Assembly: GCA_016839245.1 (NCBI GenBank)
Contig: JAEOUN010000076.1
Coordinates: forward strand, 1 to 64,000
Reading direction: 5' to 3'
Source: Candidatus Thorarchaeota archaeon
Lineage (GTDB): Archaea > Asgardarchaeota > Thorarchaeia > Thorarchaeales > Thorarchaeaceae
Length of the DNA stretch: 64,000 bases
This document shows positions 51,971-61,493 of this stretch, one piece after another (positions within the stretch are counted from its first letter, which is position 1; every line of letters begins with the position of its first letter). A model generated the notes under the pieces. It was not told the origin of the DNA. It did no database searches and saw nothing but the letters and a program-made list of their open reading frames with translations. Position numbers and translations under genes: made by a program.

Positions 51971-53737
51971 TCATATTAATGGGATACTTGAAACAAATAC
52001 AATCGAAAAGATAAACGCACTCACTATGATAGCTGGCCACATGTTTTCAAATTCCATCGCTGTCAACGCAGTCAATACTGTAGTCAAAATTGAAACAATA
52101 AGCATGAGGAGCAGGAGCAGTCCAAGAAGTACCATTTTTCCAGCAATAAAACCTAAAGCCGTTGTTCCAAATACAACCACGATTGCTAAAAGTGTTGTCG
52201 CTGCAAACCTTGATGCAAAAGCGAATAATATGGTTTTGACACTGCTTAGATGTTCACCCCACTTTCGTTCACTCAATAATAAACCTCTAAGCCATGCCGC
52301 ATCCACAACAAGATACGGTATCATAATTGCCATTACTATTACAGTATTGAATCCTCTCACATTGACCGGCCATTTCACCAATGCAAGTGCTATCCAGGGT
52401 TGCATCTGATCTGGTAATCCACAAATAGCAATCCAAAAGAGTAACCAAGCTATACAAAGTAGCGCAATAAAGAATCCCTTCAAAATATCAATGAGATGTG
52501 TTCGAACTGGAAGTCTCTGAATACCCGCTGAATTGAAGGCTTTTATTGTAGTATCTCTTCCCATTAACAAGTGCATCACCAGCGCTATAAGTACAGCTGA
52601 TGCAATATAGAATAATACTAACCCTGATGCAAACATGGAGTCTGGCCATGCAAGTCCAATATTCTCAAGATAGAAGCCTACTACAGAAGTGACTGTGTAT
52701 ATGGTGACCATCACAGCACCCAGTATTGAACTATAGATGAACGTTCTTTGGAGTGAGAATGTTTTTGTTTCATTTGTAATCTTTCTCGGTTTGAGTGATT
52801 CAGGTAAGATTTCGTATATTAAAGCAATAAGTGGAATGATAGAAACTAGCAGGAACAAGACGCCACCTGTCATTGCTATTGTTTTATTAAAATAGATTTG
52901 ATTCGATGGATTTAGTGTAATTCCAAATTGTGATTCGCCCTGAACACCTTGCACCAGCCATGAGACAGACTCTTTGACAATAGTCCCATCTATGGCTTCA
53001 AATACATGATCTGTCGGACCGAATGCCAATCGATATGCAGTCTGGTTTGCCAAGGAACCATAAGTTACACCAGCTACAGCGCTTTCATTTCCTGTAGCAG
53101 TTCTAAGAGCTTTGAGTGCGTCTTCAGGTGAAATCATCTCATCATATTCACCCACTGCAATCAAAAGATTGCCTGGGAAATCTACGTACGCTCCCAAGCT
53201 CATTTGACCTACGTCGCCAACAGCTGCATATGCCTTCGGAGCAATTGGAAAATTCATCAGTTCTATCCCTACACGAAAGCCAAGTGAATGGGTTAAAACG
53301 CCATAGCTCTCATTGTCTACATTATTCCAATTCGTCTGGACATACCTGATCGCTGCATAAGCATCTTCAGCCATGCCTTCAAAATCGTTGATATCAAAAG
53401 GAAGGATTGAATCGCCATGCCCTGCGAGATCAATTGATACAACCGTAAAGTTCCGTCTTGCTAATTCAATATTAAAAGCATACATGCCCTCCTTTGACCC
53501 TGCAAGTCCGTGAATTGTCAAAATGATTGGCATATTATTAAGATGGTTTCCTAAACGTGGTGTGTAGACGAGAAAATCAACAGGTCGACCTGGTTCACGT
53601 TCGATTCTGTACCTTTGAACTGTAATCTCTCCAAGTCCTCTGTCTACTGCCCATGATAGGTAGAATGATGAACAAAAGAGAATTGTCAGAATGAAGAGCG
53701 TAAAGATGAGAGGTTCTTTCTTCAATTCATCCACCAC
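51971..53737 (-). CDS. Alpha/beta hydrolase fused to a polytopic membrane domain
   Basis: A 588-residue protein. It has an N-terminal membrane helix (LIFTLFILTILFCSSFYLSW), an extracytoplasmic alpha/beta hydrolase to about 275, then about eight membrane helices. The hydrolase shows the oxyanion strand IILTIHGLAGSKEG (H76-G77), the nucleophile elbow T-H-S151-L-G (Thr instead of the first Gly of GxSxG), an acid near GEYDEMI, and His in GPTDHVFE. An esterase or lipase activity outside the membrane is likely. The start is GTG, with no nearby ATG. Convergent with the peptide-binding protein. Confidence 0.82.
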   Translation of the reverse strand: MVDELKKEPLIFTLFILTILFCSSFYLSWAVDRGLGEITVQRYRIEREPGRPVDFLVYTPRLGNHLNNMPIILTIHGLAGSKEGMYAFNIELARRNFTVVSIDLAGHGDSILPFDINDFEGMAEDAYAAIRYVQTNWNNVDNESYGVLTHSLGFRVGIELMNFPIAPKAYAAVGDVGQMSLGAYVDFPGNLLIAVGEYDEMISPEDALKALRTATGNESAVAGVTYGSLANQTAYRLAFGPTDHVFEAIDGTIVKESVSWLVQGVQGESQFGITLNPSNQIYFNKTIAMTGGVLFLLVSIIPLIALIYEILPESLKPRKITNETKTFSLQRTFIYSSILGAVMVTIYTVTSVVGFYLENIGLAWPDSMFASGLVLFYIASAVLIALVMHLLMGRDTTIKAFNSAGIQRLPVRTHLIDILKGFFIALLCIAWLLFWIAICGLPDQMQPWIALALVKWPVNVRGFNTVIVMAIMIPYLVVDAAWLRGLLLSERKWGEHLSSVKTILFAFASRFAATTLLAIVVVFGTTALGFIAGKMVLLGLLLLLMLIVSILTTVLTALTAMEFENMWPAIIVSAFIFSIVFVSSIPLI

Positions 53738-53879
53738 TTATTGCAAGTACTCCGTTCTACCCCTGTCATAAAGGTGACGATTGCTAGATTTTCCTTTTTT
53801 CAATATATGCTAACACCACTATCTTTCACACATAGAAGTTGATAATATTGCATTTAGAAACATAGTACATCTGAGGATT

Positions 53880-54833
53880 TCAGTATGTAACTCCTAATTT
53901 CTTTGAGAGTCTTTCCAACATATCCTTCGTCATTGCAGCGAGGTCGTAGTCCGGTTTCCAATTCCATTCCGCTCTTGCCGCACTATCATCCAATGATGCT
54001 GGCCATGACTCAGCAATCGCTTGCCTAAAGTCTGGTTCATATTTTATTTCAAATTCAGGAATATGCTTTTGAATCTCAGCTGCGATTTCCTCCGGGGCAA
54101 AAGACATCGCTGTGATGTTAAAGCTTCTGTGCTTTAGTTTGCTAGAATCCGCTTCAATCAGGTCCATTGTACATTTGATACAGTCTGGCATGTACATCAT
54201 GGGAAGATAGGTGCCTTTGTCCAAGAATGAAGTATACTTCTTGTTTTTCAATGCCTCATAGAATATCTCTACAGCATAGTCTGTTGTACCTCCGCCGGGC
54301 AATGCTTCGGCACTGATTATACCTGGATAACGTAAAGAACGAAAGTCCATACCATACCGTTTTGTATAGTATTCGCCCCACAATTCGATAAATACCTTTG
54401 AAACTCCATAGGCACTTGTTGGACGCATTATCACATCATTTGGAGTGTTTTCTTTTGGAGTACTTGGACCAAATGCTGCAATCGAACTTGGAATCATTAC
54501 TTGATCTAGTTGAAGGACTCTAGCTGCTTCGAAGACGTTGTATGAGCCTTCAATGTTTGTTCTGTAAGCAAGCTGGGGATTCTTTTCTCCAACCCCTGAG
54601 AGTACTGATGCATTGTGAATGATGATATTGATATCATTATCAACGAGCATTGAATGAATCTGATTTTCATCTAGAATGTCGAGATGGAGGTATGGGCCAT
54701 CTTCAATCAATATTTTTGGTGGCTTTTTCCTACCAGTAGCAATGACATTATCACCACCATATTTTTTCCTGAGTGCTCCAACTAATTCCGTTCCAATCTG
54801 TCCGTATGATCCAGTTACTAAGATACGCCTCAT
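53880..54833 (-). CDS. L-threonine 3-dehydrogenase, SDR (GalE-like) type
   Basis: A 317-residue extended SDR matching the short-chain type of threonine 3-dehydrogenase, which oxidises L-threonine to 2-amino-3-oxobutanoate with NAD+. Visible are VTGSYGQIG at the N-terminus, PSSIAAFGPSTP, the catalytic SAYGVSK, the substrate region RYPGIISAEALPGGGTTDYA and TYLPMMYMPDCI, and SFNITAMSFAPEEI, all characteristic of this subfamily. The ATG at 54833 is preferred because the fold starts directly (MRRILVTG). The frame extends upstream to 54962 with unlikely protein. The product would be cleaved by a KBL-type lyase, not seen in this window. Confidence 0.9.
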   Translation of the reverse strand: MRRILVTGSYGQIGTELVGALRKKYGGDNVIATGRKKPPKILIEDGPYLHLDILDENQIHSMLVDNDINIIIHNASVLSGVGEKNPQLAYRTNIEGSYNVFEAARVLQLDQVMIPSSIAAFGPSTPKENTPNDVIMRPTSAYGVSKVFIELWGEYYTKRYGMDFRSLRYPGIISAEALPGGGTTDYAVEIFYEALKNKKYTSFLDKGTYLPMMYMPDCIKCTMDLIEADSSKLKHRSFNITAMSFAPEEIAAEIQKHIPEFEIKYEPDFRQAIAESWPASLDDSAARAEWNWKPDYDLAAMTKDMLERLSKKLGVTY

Positions 54834-55080
54834 ATACATCAGTCCATGATACTTTTCGCTGGAAAGATGGCCGATAATGCTCCGTTTTAAAGCTTGACTT
54901 TCATCTGAAAATAGTGTGCTTAAGCAAATTTCTGCAGTTCTGATATTATGCTTTTTTTCCAATATTTGTACTTGATTCCATTGAAAGCATTACTGCTCAT
55001 ATTTTTAGTTTGTTCAAAGAATAGATTGATATGATATTGTATTTCATAATTATTGAGGAGGCCCTAAGAGGGAAATTAGT

Positions 55081-56691
55081 TTGAAGAAGATGCCCGTTGT
55101 CGTGATTTGCATTGTCATCATTGTTCTAAACGGTTTTCCATTTCTATTTGATATTGAAAGGAGTAGAGATGTTCCTACTAATTACTTGATCAATTCGGAT
55201 TTATCAAGTACTGATGGTTGTACATTAACATGGACATCTCACTGGGAATCCATCCCACAATCCATAACAGACAATTCAACGATAATTGGTGATCACATTA
55301 TATTGAATGCCACTTTTAATGAAGATATTCTGGGGATGAATATAACAAGTACTGAACTTAGGATTATAGATGGATTTACTTTTAATATAACCCGTCCTTT
55401 AAAGACATACTCTGATGGCGTTACAACATTTGATTTTGTTTATGATGAACTTGATTGGATTAACATTACTGGAATATCCTATGGTGATTTGATCAATATT
55501 ACTGGTTATGCTGAAAATGATTGTGACTATTTTGCTTTTGATGGTACAACTCCAATTCAGGACTATGACTGGAATAATAATCTTTTAGGTGCCCAAATGG
55601 CGACGAATGATAATCCAGAACATGGTGAATTCATTTGGAATTCTCTATCAGATACAATGGTCTTTGGTTGTTTCAACTATGACAACACTCCTGAAGGGAA
55701 TTGGTCCGTATATATGGAAATAGGAGAACTGAGTATCCATGACGTTTCTGGTAATTCTATCAGTTTGGATACTTATTGGTTAGATAACAATAATGATACG
55801 TATGAGATAACTGCAATTGGTTATGCTGAGAGTAATTATTCATTTATTTTAAAATTAGAAAACATTACATTATGTAACTTCTTTTCTCAAATTCTTTTTG
55901 ATATCAATGTCTCAACATTTGGTGATGATTCAGTAAATATTACTTGGCAATGTCACGATTCCAACTTGGACGAAGTGCATTATTATAATCTATGGCTAAG
56001 TAACGATGATGGTTATTCATATGTGCTTCTTGCTACGAACTTTACTAATTCATGGTTTGTCTGGAACTATACAGGATGGTTACAGCAGGAATATGTTGTA
56101 AGAATTCGTGCGTATAGTGCTGACCTTAGTCTAGAGAGTCCATGCACCTTGGACAATCCTCCAGAGAGCTATTGGCCTGGAGATATGAGTGAACTCGTAT
56201 CTCATTCATTTGAGGCGGGCACCACACACACCTATATTCCCTCAAATATCTATGTGGACGATGTCGAAGACATACTATATGTTCTTGATTCTGAAGGAAA
56301 TAGCATTGCATTCCACATATCACTTACTCCATTCAATCCTGTTTCTATAAGCTATGATGTGTATGATAATTCAACACTTTGGTTTTATGGGTCATTCACT
56401 GCTAATACATCTAGTTTTGAATTTTCATTGAATTTCGATGGATTGGATTTAGGTTCTCATGATATTCAAATTCGGTTCGATAATGGATTTGACTACATTT
56501 ATTCCGAATTTAGAATAATTGTATATCAATCAACTACAACAACAACAACTAAACAAACTACTCTAAATGTCCCTGATATCGATAATCTCTTCCATTTTCT
56601 ACTGATTGGGATTTCCGTAGGGTCCTCAGTGGTAATTGTCGCAGTTGTAATTCTAACAATACGTCTTAGATTGAGGTCTTCTGACAAATAG
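55081..56691 (+). CDS. Cell-surface protein with Ig/fibronectin-like domains and C-terminal anchor
   Basis: A 536-residue secreted protein. It has a signal peptide at the start (MPVVVICIVIIVLNGFPFLF), a long Asn/Asp/Thr-rich beta ectodomain with many N-x-S/T sites, an Ig or fibronectin III-like unit at about 270-350 (VNITWQCHDSNLDEVHYYNLW), a Thr-rich linker (QSTTTTTTKQTTLN), a membrane helix and a basic tail (RLRLRSSDK). The start is TTG at 55081 behind GGAGGCCCTAAGAGGG, with an ATG three codons later. The architecture equals that of the decayed gene at 38.7 kb. Possible roles are adhesion or S-layer; no enzyme motif. Confidence 0.78.
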   Translation: MKKMPVVVICIVIIVLNGFPFLFDIERSRDVPTNYLINSDLSSTDGCTLTWTSHWESIPQSITDNSTIIGDHIILNATFNEDILGMNITSTELRIIDGFTFNITRPLKTYSDGVTTFDFVYDELDWINITGISYGDLINITGYAENDCDYFAFDGTTPIQDYDWNNNLLGAQMATNDNPEHGEFIWNSLSDTMVFGCFNYDNTPEGNWSVYMEIGELSIHDVSGNSISLDTYWLDNNNDTYEITAIGYAESNYSFILKLENITLCNFFSQILFDINVSTFGDDSVNITWQCHDSNLDEVHYYNLWLSNDDGYSYVLLATNFTNSWFVWNYTGWLQQEYVVRIRAYSADLSLESPCTLDNPPESYWPGDMSELVSHSFEAGTTHTYIPSNIYVDDVEDILYVLDSEGNSIAFHISLTPFNPVSISYDVYDNSTLWFYGSFTANTSSFEFSLNFDGLDLGSHDIQIRFDNGFDYIYSEFRIIVYQSTTTTTTKQTTLNVPDIDNLFHFLLIGISVGSSVVIVAVVILTIRLRLRSSDK

Positions 56692-56897
56692 ATATCGTGC
56701 TTTTATTCTGACGCGATAGAATACGAAAACTTGATTCATTATACGTTGATAATATTCAGCCACATTATTTTAATTGATTATTTTCCTCTATTCCTGTTTT
56801 CCAATTCTCTCTTGATTTTCCTATGGTTGATCATCAAGACATTTACTTCGAAATTCTTCTTTTCTTGAAAATGCTGATTCTTACCATTGACCTATCT

Positions 56898-58832
56898 TTA
56901 ACTGTCTTCTTTTGTTTCAGGATTGAGTGTTGCAGATGTCATCTGCAAATCTGAAGAATCGGTCTTCTCTATTGAACCATATTTTGCAATCTCTGCTTCA
57001 GCTATCTGAGCAGTACTCTCACTAATCTGTTCGATACCTTGATGGGTATAATACGTATCATAAAGTCCCTTGAAGATACCACCCATCTTGAGTAACTCAT
57101 CATGTGTTCCTTGTTCCACCAATTTTCCATGGTCAAAAACAAAGATGCGTGATGCATTAGTGATTGTAGTCAAGCGATGTGCGATGACAACAGTAGTCCT
57201 ATTTTGAAACAGCAGCGCTTGAGCATCTTGTACAAGTGATTCACTATAGGCATCAAGTCTGCTTGTGGCTTCATCAAGAATAAGTATTCTTGGATTTGCA
57301 AGCATTGTCCGTGCAATTGTTATCATCTGTTTTTGACCAGAAGATAGATTCTTTCCTGATTCTATGATTTTTGTCTGATATCCATCTGCCAGTACTTCGA
57401 TGAATTCATTGGCACCTAATATCTCACAAAGTTTTTTGATTTCTTCATCTTTGGCTTCAGGCTTACCATACCGTATATTTTCGATTATAGTGTCATCGAA
57501 TAGGTATGGTTCTTGCGGAATTAGAGAGACTGCATCATGGAGCGACTCTAGAGATATTGAACGAATAACTTGATTCCCAATGCATATCCGACCTTGTTGT
57601 GGATCATAGAACCTATTTATGAGTGAGGCAATGGTTGTCTTTCCTGCACCAGTGTGACCGACTAATGCCACCATCTCTCCGGATTTTATTCGAAAACTTA
57701 TGTCATTTAAAACTGGAATTCCTTCAATATAAGAGAAGGTCAAATTTTCAAATGAGATGCCATCACTATCACTTCGAAGTTCTACTACATTTTCGCTATC
57801 AGAAATTGCAGGCTTTGATTCTAGCACATCTGAGATTCTATCCATCGCGGCCATCGATGCTTGTACCCTTGAAAATAGCATAGAGAGACTAAGTAAAGGC
57901 ATCATAAATTGATTGACTAAAATCACACCAAGAACTACTTCTCCAATTGTAAGAATTGGATTGACTCCTACTGCAAGCGAAGCACCGACAAAGAGAATTG
58001 CTGCAACACCAACAGTTCCAAAGGCTCGCATTAGAGGCATCAAGATGCCCATGAGAACACTAAACTTGAAACCATATTTGTAGGCTTTCTCATTTAATAT
58101 TGATATGTTATCTGCTAATTCTTTCTCGCGGTTGAATGCCTTTGCCACATGTATGCCACTTAGATTCTCTGCAATTTGACCTGATACTTCTCCATACGCT
58201 CGTTGAGATGAAAGCATAATCCGCTGACCCACGGTGCCAAACATGAAAGATATGAAGATTACACCCGGTACGACAACTAATGATGTTATAGCAATCAATG
58301 GAGAAGTTATCCAGAGAGTAAAAAATATGGCTACCAGAAAGACTATCTGACTAGCAAACTCAATCAATACTTGAATTCCTAAGCTCAGAGAATCTGTATC
58401 TGTGGCAATCCTTGAGGTAATATTTCCACTTTGTTGAGATTTATAGAATGATAAATCTGCATATATTAAATGATCATAAACATCCTTTTGAACTGCACAG
58501 ACCAATCCAGCTTGAGCTCCAGAAAGAACCCAAGTCTTCAAGCTACTGAGTATCCAGCTAGTGAGGCTTAGAATGAGGTATGCAATAACAAGGATGAACA
58601 GAGTTCTTAAAGCTGTATCACCGGGGACAACTGCATCAATTCCATTAGTCAAAACGATTGGAACAACAACTGAAAGAAGCGAAGCGAGAAGAGAAAATAT
58701 CGCCCCTATCATAACAACTTTTCTGAATCCCCCCAGATAGTGAATCATGCGGCCAAGGAGTACCTTCATAGGTCTACTTCTCTGATTATCTTCTTTGTCT
58801 AATGGACCAGGAGGACCTCTTCTCATTCCCAT
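56898..58832 (-). CDS. ABC exporter half-transporter with canonical ATP site residues
   Basis: A 644-residue ABC exporter subunit: six membrane helices (to about 330), then the nucleotide-binding domain. Walker A is VGHTGAGKTT, the Q-loop region LIPQEPYLFDD, the signature LSSGQKQM and Walker B ILILDEATSRLD, with the catalytic Glu present. The H-loop is VIAHRL. An acidic cytoplasmic tail of about 45 residues follows. The ATG overlaps the TAA stop of the upstream gene by one base (TAATG), with GGAGGTG before it, so the two halves are made together as a heterodimer. Likely drug or lipid export. Confidence 0.93.
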   Translation of the reverse strand: MGMRRGPPGPLDKEDNQRSRPMKVLLGRMIHYLGGFRKVVMIGAIFSLLASLLSVVVPIVLTNGIDAVVPGDTALRTLFILVIAYLILSLTSWILSSLKTWVLSGAQAGLVCAVQKDVYDHLIYADLSFYKSQQSGNITSRIATDTDSLSLGIQVLIEFASQIVFLVAIFFTLWITSPLIAITSLVVVPGVIFISFMFGTVGQRIMLSSQRAYGEVSGQIAENLSGIHVAKAFNREKELADNISILNEKAYKYGFKFSVLMGILMPLMRAFGTVGVAAILFVGASLAVGVNPILTIGEVVLGVILVNQFMMPLLSLSMLFSRVQASMAAMDRISDVLESKPAISDSENVVELRSDSDGISFENLTFSYIEGIPVLNDISFRIKSGEMVALVGHTGAGKTTIASLINRFYDPQQGRICIGNQVIRSISLESLHDAVSLIPQEPYLFDDTIIENIRYGKPEAKDEEIKKLCEILGANEFIEVLADGYQTKIIESGKNLSSGQKQMITIARTMLANPRILILDEATSRLDAYSESLVQDAQALLFQNRTTVVIAHRLTTITNASRIFVFDHGKLVEQGTHDELLKMGGIFKGLYDTYYTHQGIEQISESTAQIAEAEIAKYGSIEKTDSSDLQMTSATLNPETKEDS

Positions 58833-60649
58833 TATTGAGCACCTCCTACTATTGCAGGTCTGAGGATAGTTGCAGCTCCTGGTAGACGTGAGAAGATGCG
58901 CCTGTATTCATTAGATGTTTCTATCAGTTCGTTATGTGTTCCAATGCCAATCAATCTACCTTTATCTAAAATGATAACTATATCCGATTCTACAAGAGTG
59001 CGAAGTCTTTGAGTCACAGTTATGCTTGTACGACCTGTAAGTGCCTCGTCTAGTGCTTTTCTCATTTCGAACTCTGTCTTTGCATCGACAGCACTTACAG
59101 CATCATCAAGAAGAAGAATCTTGGGATCTTGAATCAAGGCACGCGCAATTGCTAGTCTCTGTTTTTGACCACCAGAGAGAGTTGTGCCACGTTCGCCGAC
59201 CATTGAATCATATCCGTCAGGTAAATCCATAATGAATTCATGTGCTTGAGCACGTCTTGCTGCAGCTTCGATTTCTTCATCAGAAGCGTCTGGACGACCA
59301 AAAGCAATATTCTCACGGACACTCATTCGAAATAGGAAGATATCTTGTTCAACACTACCTACTGCATTTCTAACATCTTTTGTGGAAACCGACCTCAGGT
59401 TTACACCATTAATCTCAATGGCACCCTCTGTTGGATCATATAATCTCATCAGTAGTTTTAGTAAGGTGCTCTTGCCGCTTCCTGGCCCACCAATGAGAGC
59501 GACACGGGATCCGCCAGGAATTTTCATTGAAAGTTCTCTTAACGCATAGTGGTTACCATTATTGTTCTCATTGTATTTGAAACTGACATTGTTGAATGCG
59601 ATATCACCAGACCAATCTACTGAACTTGAAACATCAGGTTCAATCATTGGATCTCTCCAATTCAATATCTTCACAACTCTTTCAGCATTAACAATGCCAC
59701 CTCGAAGTGAAAGTAATTGGTTAGGAAGGGCAAAATTGAGGAATGTTAGTGAGACCAAGAGTGTTAGAACAGTAACAAATGATCCTGTTGAGAGTGTGGA
59801 GTTGGCAACAGAGATTCCTCCGTATAAAAATGCAATAGTAGTCATTGCGATCAGAATTACTGCTGGAATATAGAATGCAGAGAGGCGTCCTTCTTTAGTG
59901 ACTATTTGTTCATATACTTCAGCGGTGTTTCTAAACTTCTCCTTCTCACGTTCCTCAGAACCAAATGCGCGGACGACCTCAATTCCAGAAAATACTCCCT
60001 GTGAAATAGAAGTGATTTCTTCCATAGTTTCTGATCGATTCCTTCTGACCGATTCAATTCTATTTGCGAAACTATAGGCAAAAAATAGGTAAATTGGAGT
60101 ACCAAAAAGAATGATAATTGTGAATATTGGAAGAGTACTTCCAGTTACTTCTGTGTCAATCATTGCTAGAAAAATTCCAGTCACACCAATTGATGATAGA
60201 GCACTAACAGCATCAGGAAGGGCTGGATTCAAGGAAAATCTGATCCAAAAGATGTCTTGCATTGCAACAGAGAGTAATCGCTTGCTATCAACCTCGTCAT
60301 GAAATGTCATGCTGTTATCTTGAAGAATTTCAATGAATTCCTGTCGTGCATCTCGTTCCCATCGATGACCAACAATAGCCCATACATAATTCACAATGAA
60401 GAACAAAACCATATAGACAAGAATGAGTATCACTATCAGCCAGATATAAGTGATAAGCAACGGTGTAACAGCATCCTGTGTTTGTAACTCGTCTACTGCA
60501 AGTCCAAGAATCACAGAGGGTAGTGTCAACAGTAGCGTTGATATGATTGAAAGAATAACTGCAATGAATATTGCACCAGGATGTTTTAACAAACCTCCAC
60601 AGAGATACCTTAGTGGTGTAATTTCCTTTCTTTTATTGTCATCAGCCAA
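58832..60649 (-). CDS. ABC exporter half-transporter with degenerate Walker B
   Basis: A 605-residue partner of the following ABC gene: six helices, then an ATPase domain. Walker A is IGGPGSGKST and the signature TLSGGQKQR. Walker B reads ILLLDDAVSAVD, so an Asp stands where the catalytic Glu belongs. The switch region reads TVTQRL, with Gln in place of the H-loop His. Such asymmetry, one competent and one degenerate site, is known in heterodimeric exporters such as TM287/288 and BmrCD. The start is TTG, six bases after the stop of the PadR gene, with GAGTGA before it. Confidence 0.93.
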   Translation of the reverse strand: MADDNKRKEITPLRYLCGGLLKHPGAIFIAVILSIISTLLLTLPSVILGLAVDELQTQDAVTPLLITYIWLIVILILVYMVLFFIVNYVWAIVGHRWERDARQEFIEILQDNSMTFHDEVDSKRLLSVAMQDIFWIRFSLNPALPDAVSALSSIGVTGIFLAMIDTEVTGSTLPIFTIIILFGTPIYLFFAYSFANRIESVRRNRSETMEEITSISQGVFSGIEVVRAFGSEEREKEKFRNTAEVYEQIVTKEGRLSAFYIPAVILIAMTTIAFLYGGISVANSTLSTGSFVTVLTLLVSLTFLNFALPNQLLSLRGGIVNAERVVKILNWRDPMIEPDVSSSVDWSGDIAFNNVSFKYNENNNGNHYALRELSMKIPGGSRVALIGGPGSGKSTLLKLLMRLYDPTEGAIEINGVNLRSVSTKDVRNAVGSVEQDIFLFRMSVRENIAFGRPDASDEEIEAAARRAQAHEFIMDLPDGYDSMVGERGTTLSGGQKQRLAIARALIQDPKILLLDDAVSAVDAKTEFEMRKALDEALTGRTSITVTQRLRTLVESDIVIILDKGRLIGIGTHNELIETSNEYRRIFSRLPGAATILRPAIVGGAQ

Positions 60650-60655
60650 TTAGAA

Positions 60656-61198
60656 TCACTCTTCATTGATATCACTTGATAAAACTGAAGCAATTCCAGA
60701 CAATTCCTTTGATGCAATGTTAAGATCATGAAGTAGATTCTTTTTTTGAGAATCCGAGAGATTAGAACTTGTATCTTTAAGGAAGTGTAAGGTTGCCATT
60801 AGCATCGATGTATGAACTTGTGCCTGTTCGCTTGGATCAAGAAATTGAAACCAGAGAATCATTCCAAGTTGCGCTCTGTCTTCTAGTTCTGGTCTATGTC
60901 TAAGCATTCGCTTCATCTGTTCTTTTCCCTTTGTTGTAAGACGATAGATCTTGTTTTTTCCATCAATTCTCACAAGTTCAATAGAATCATCTTTAAGCAT
61001 AGAGTCAAGAATAGGGTAGATCGATCCAGGGCTTGGTCGCCATTTTCCATCAGTTCGTTGATTTAAACTGTTCATTATGTCTGAACCAGACATCTCTCTT
61101 TTTTTCAGAAGTGACATTACAATCAAATGGAGGAATCCTCTAGGCATTATGTGCGGCTTTCTTAAACTGTAATCGTTTTCTTCATTGGTTTTTTTCAA
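60656..61198 (-). CDS. PadR-family regulator of the ABC exporter operon
   Basis: A 180-residue PadR regulator. The winged helix covers about 18-100 (MPRGFLHLIVMSLLKKREMSGSDI, SPGSIYPILDSMLKDDSIEL, the wing NKIYRLTTKGKEQM), followed by a helical dimerisation tail (QAQVHTSMLMATLHFLKD). It is the first gene of the minus-strand operon with the two ABC half-transporters, spaced by only six bases. PadR proteins next to multidrug exporters (as LmrR) repress them until a drug binds. The start is TTG at 61198, and an ATG at 61147 would still give the full winged helix. Confidence 0.9.
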   Translation of the reverse strand: MKKTNEENDYSLRKPHIMPRGFLHLIVMSLLKKREMSGSDIMNSLNQRTDGKWRPSPGSIYPILDSMLKDDSIELVRIDGKNKIYRLTTKGKEQMKRMLRHRPELEDRAQLGMILWFQFLDPSEQAQVHTSMLMATLHFLKDTSSNLSDSQKKNLLHDLNIASKELSGIASVLSSDINEE

Positions 61199-61248
61199 AA
61201 CTTTTGCACCACTTTTTTGCTCAGTTCATTTTCAAACTACTGTATTTG

Positions 61249-61264
61249 CATCATTTGCATGATG
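61249..61264. promoter_or_regulatory. Inverted repeat, candidate PadR operator for the ABC operon
   Basis: CATCAT-TTGC-ATGATG is a perfect 16-bp dyad 50 bases upstream of the PadR start. PadR proteins typically bind dyads of this general size near their own promoters. The segment is within the likely promoter of the regulator-exporter operon. Confidence 0.45.
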
Positions 61265-61327
61265 TTACTACACCCAGCATCCTGATGCGTATATGTTGCA
61301 GTTTGCATCTAATCATTAATCACTTCT

Positions 61328-61362
61328 ATATATCGAATGCGACATATATCGAATGCGATATA
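61328..61362. repeat. Two 15-bp direct repeats with an embedded dyad
   Basis: ATATATCGAATGCGA occurs at 61328-61342 and again at 61344-61358, a 16-bp period. The second copy with its right flank makes the dyad TATATCG-AATG-CGATATA (61345-61362). It lies 130-165 bases upstream of the PadR start and about 130 bases beyond the PPDK stop, so it may be a second regulatory site. Confidence 0.45.
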
Positions 61363-61459
61363 TACATATTGGTTGGAGCATCACGTAAAAAATATCGGTC
61401 TTGAGAAGAACCTAGACATAACTGACTCTGTTTTTTTATTTTTTAAAAAAAGAATGAAA

Positions 61460-61487
61460 AAAGTGCTTCGAATTTCAGAAGCACTTT
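61460..61487 (-). terminator. Hairpin and T-run terminator of the PPDK gene
   Basis: On the minus strand a perfect 10-bp stem (GAAGCACTTT and AAAGTGCTTC as read on plus, 61478-61487 and 61460-61469) with an 8-base loop starts seven bases after the stop codon. It is followed, in the direction of transcription, by TTTCATTCTTTTTTT. This is a clear intrinsic-type terminator. Confidence 0.75.
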
Positions 61488-61493
61488 CATTAA

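Noticed and set aside
61328..61362. Insertion-sequence end or attachment site
   Set aside because: The repeats are short, direct and adjacent, with no transposase or target duplication nearby. A regulatory reading is simpler.
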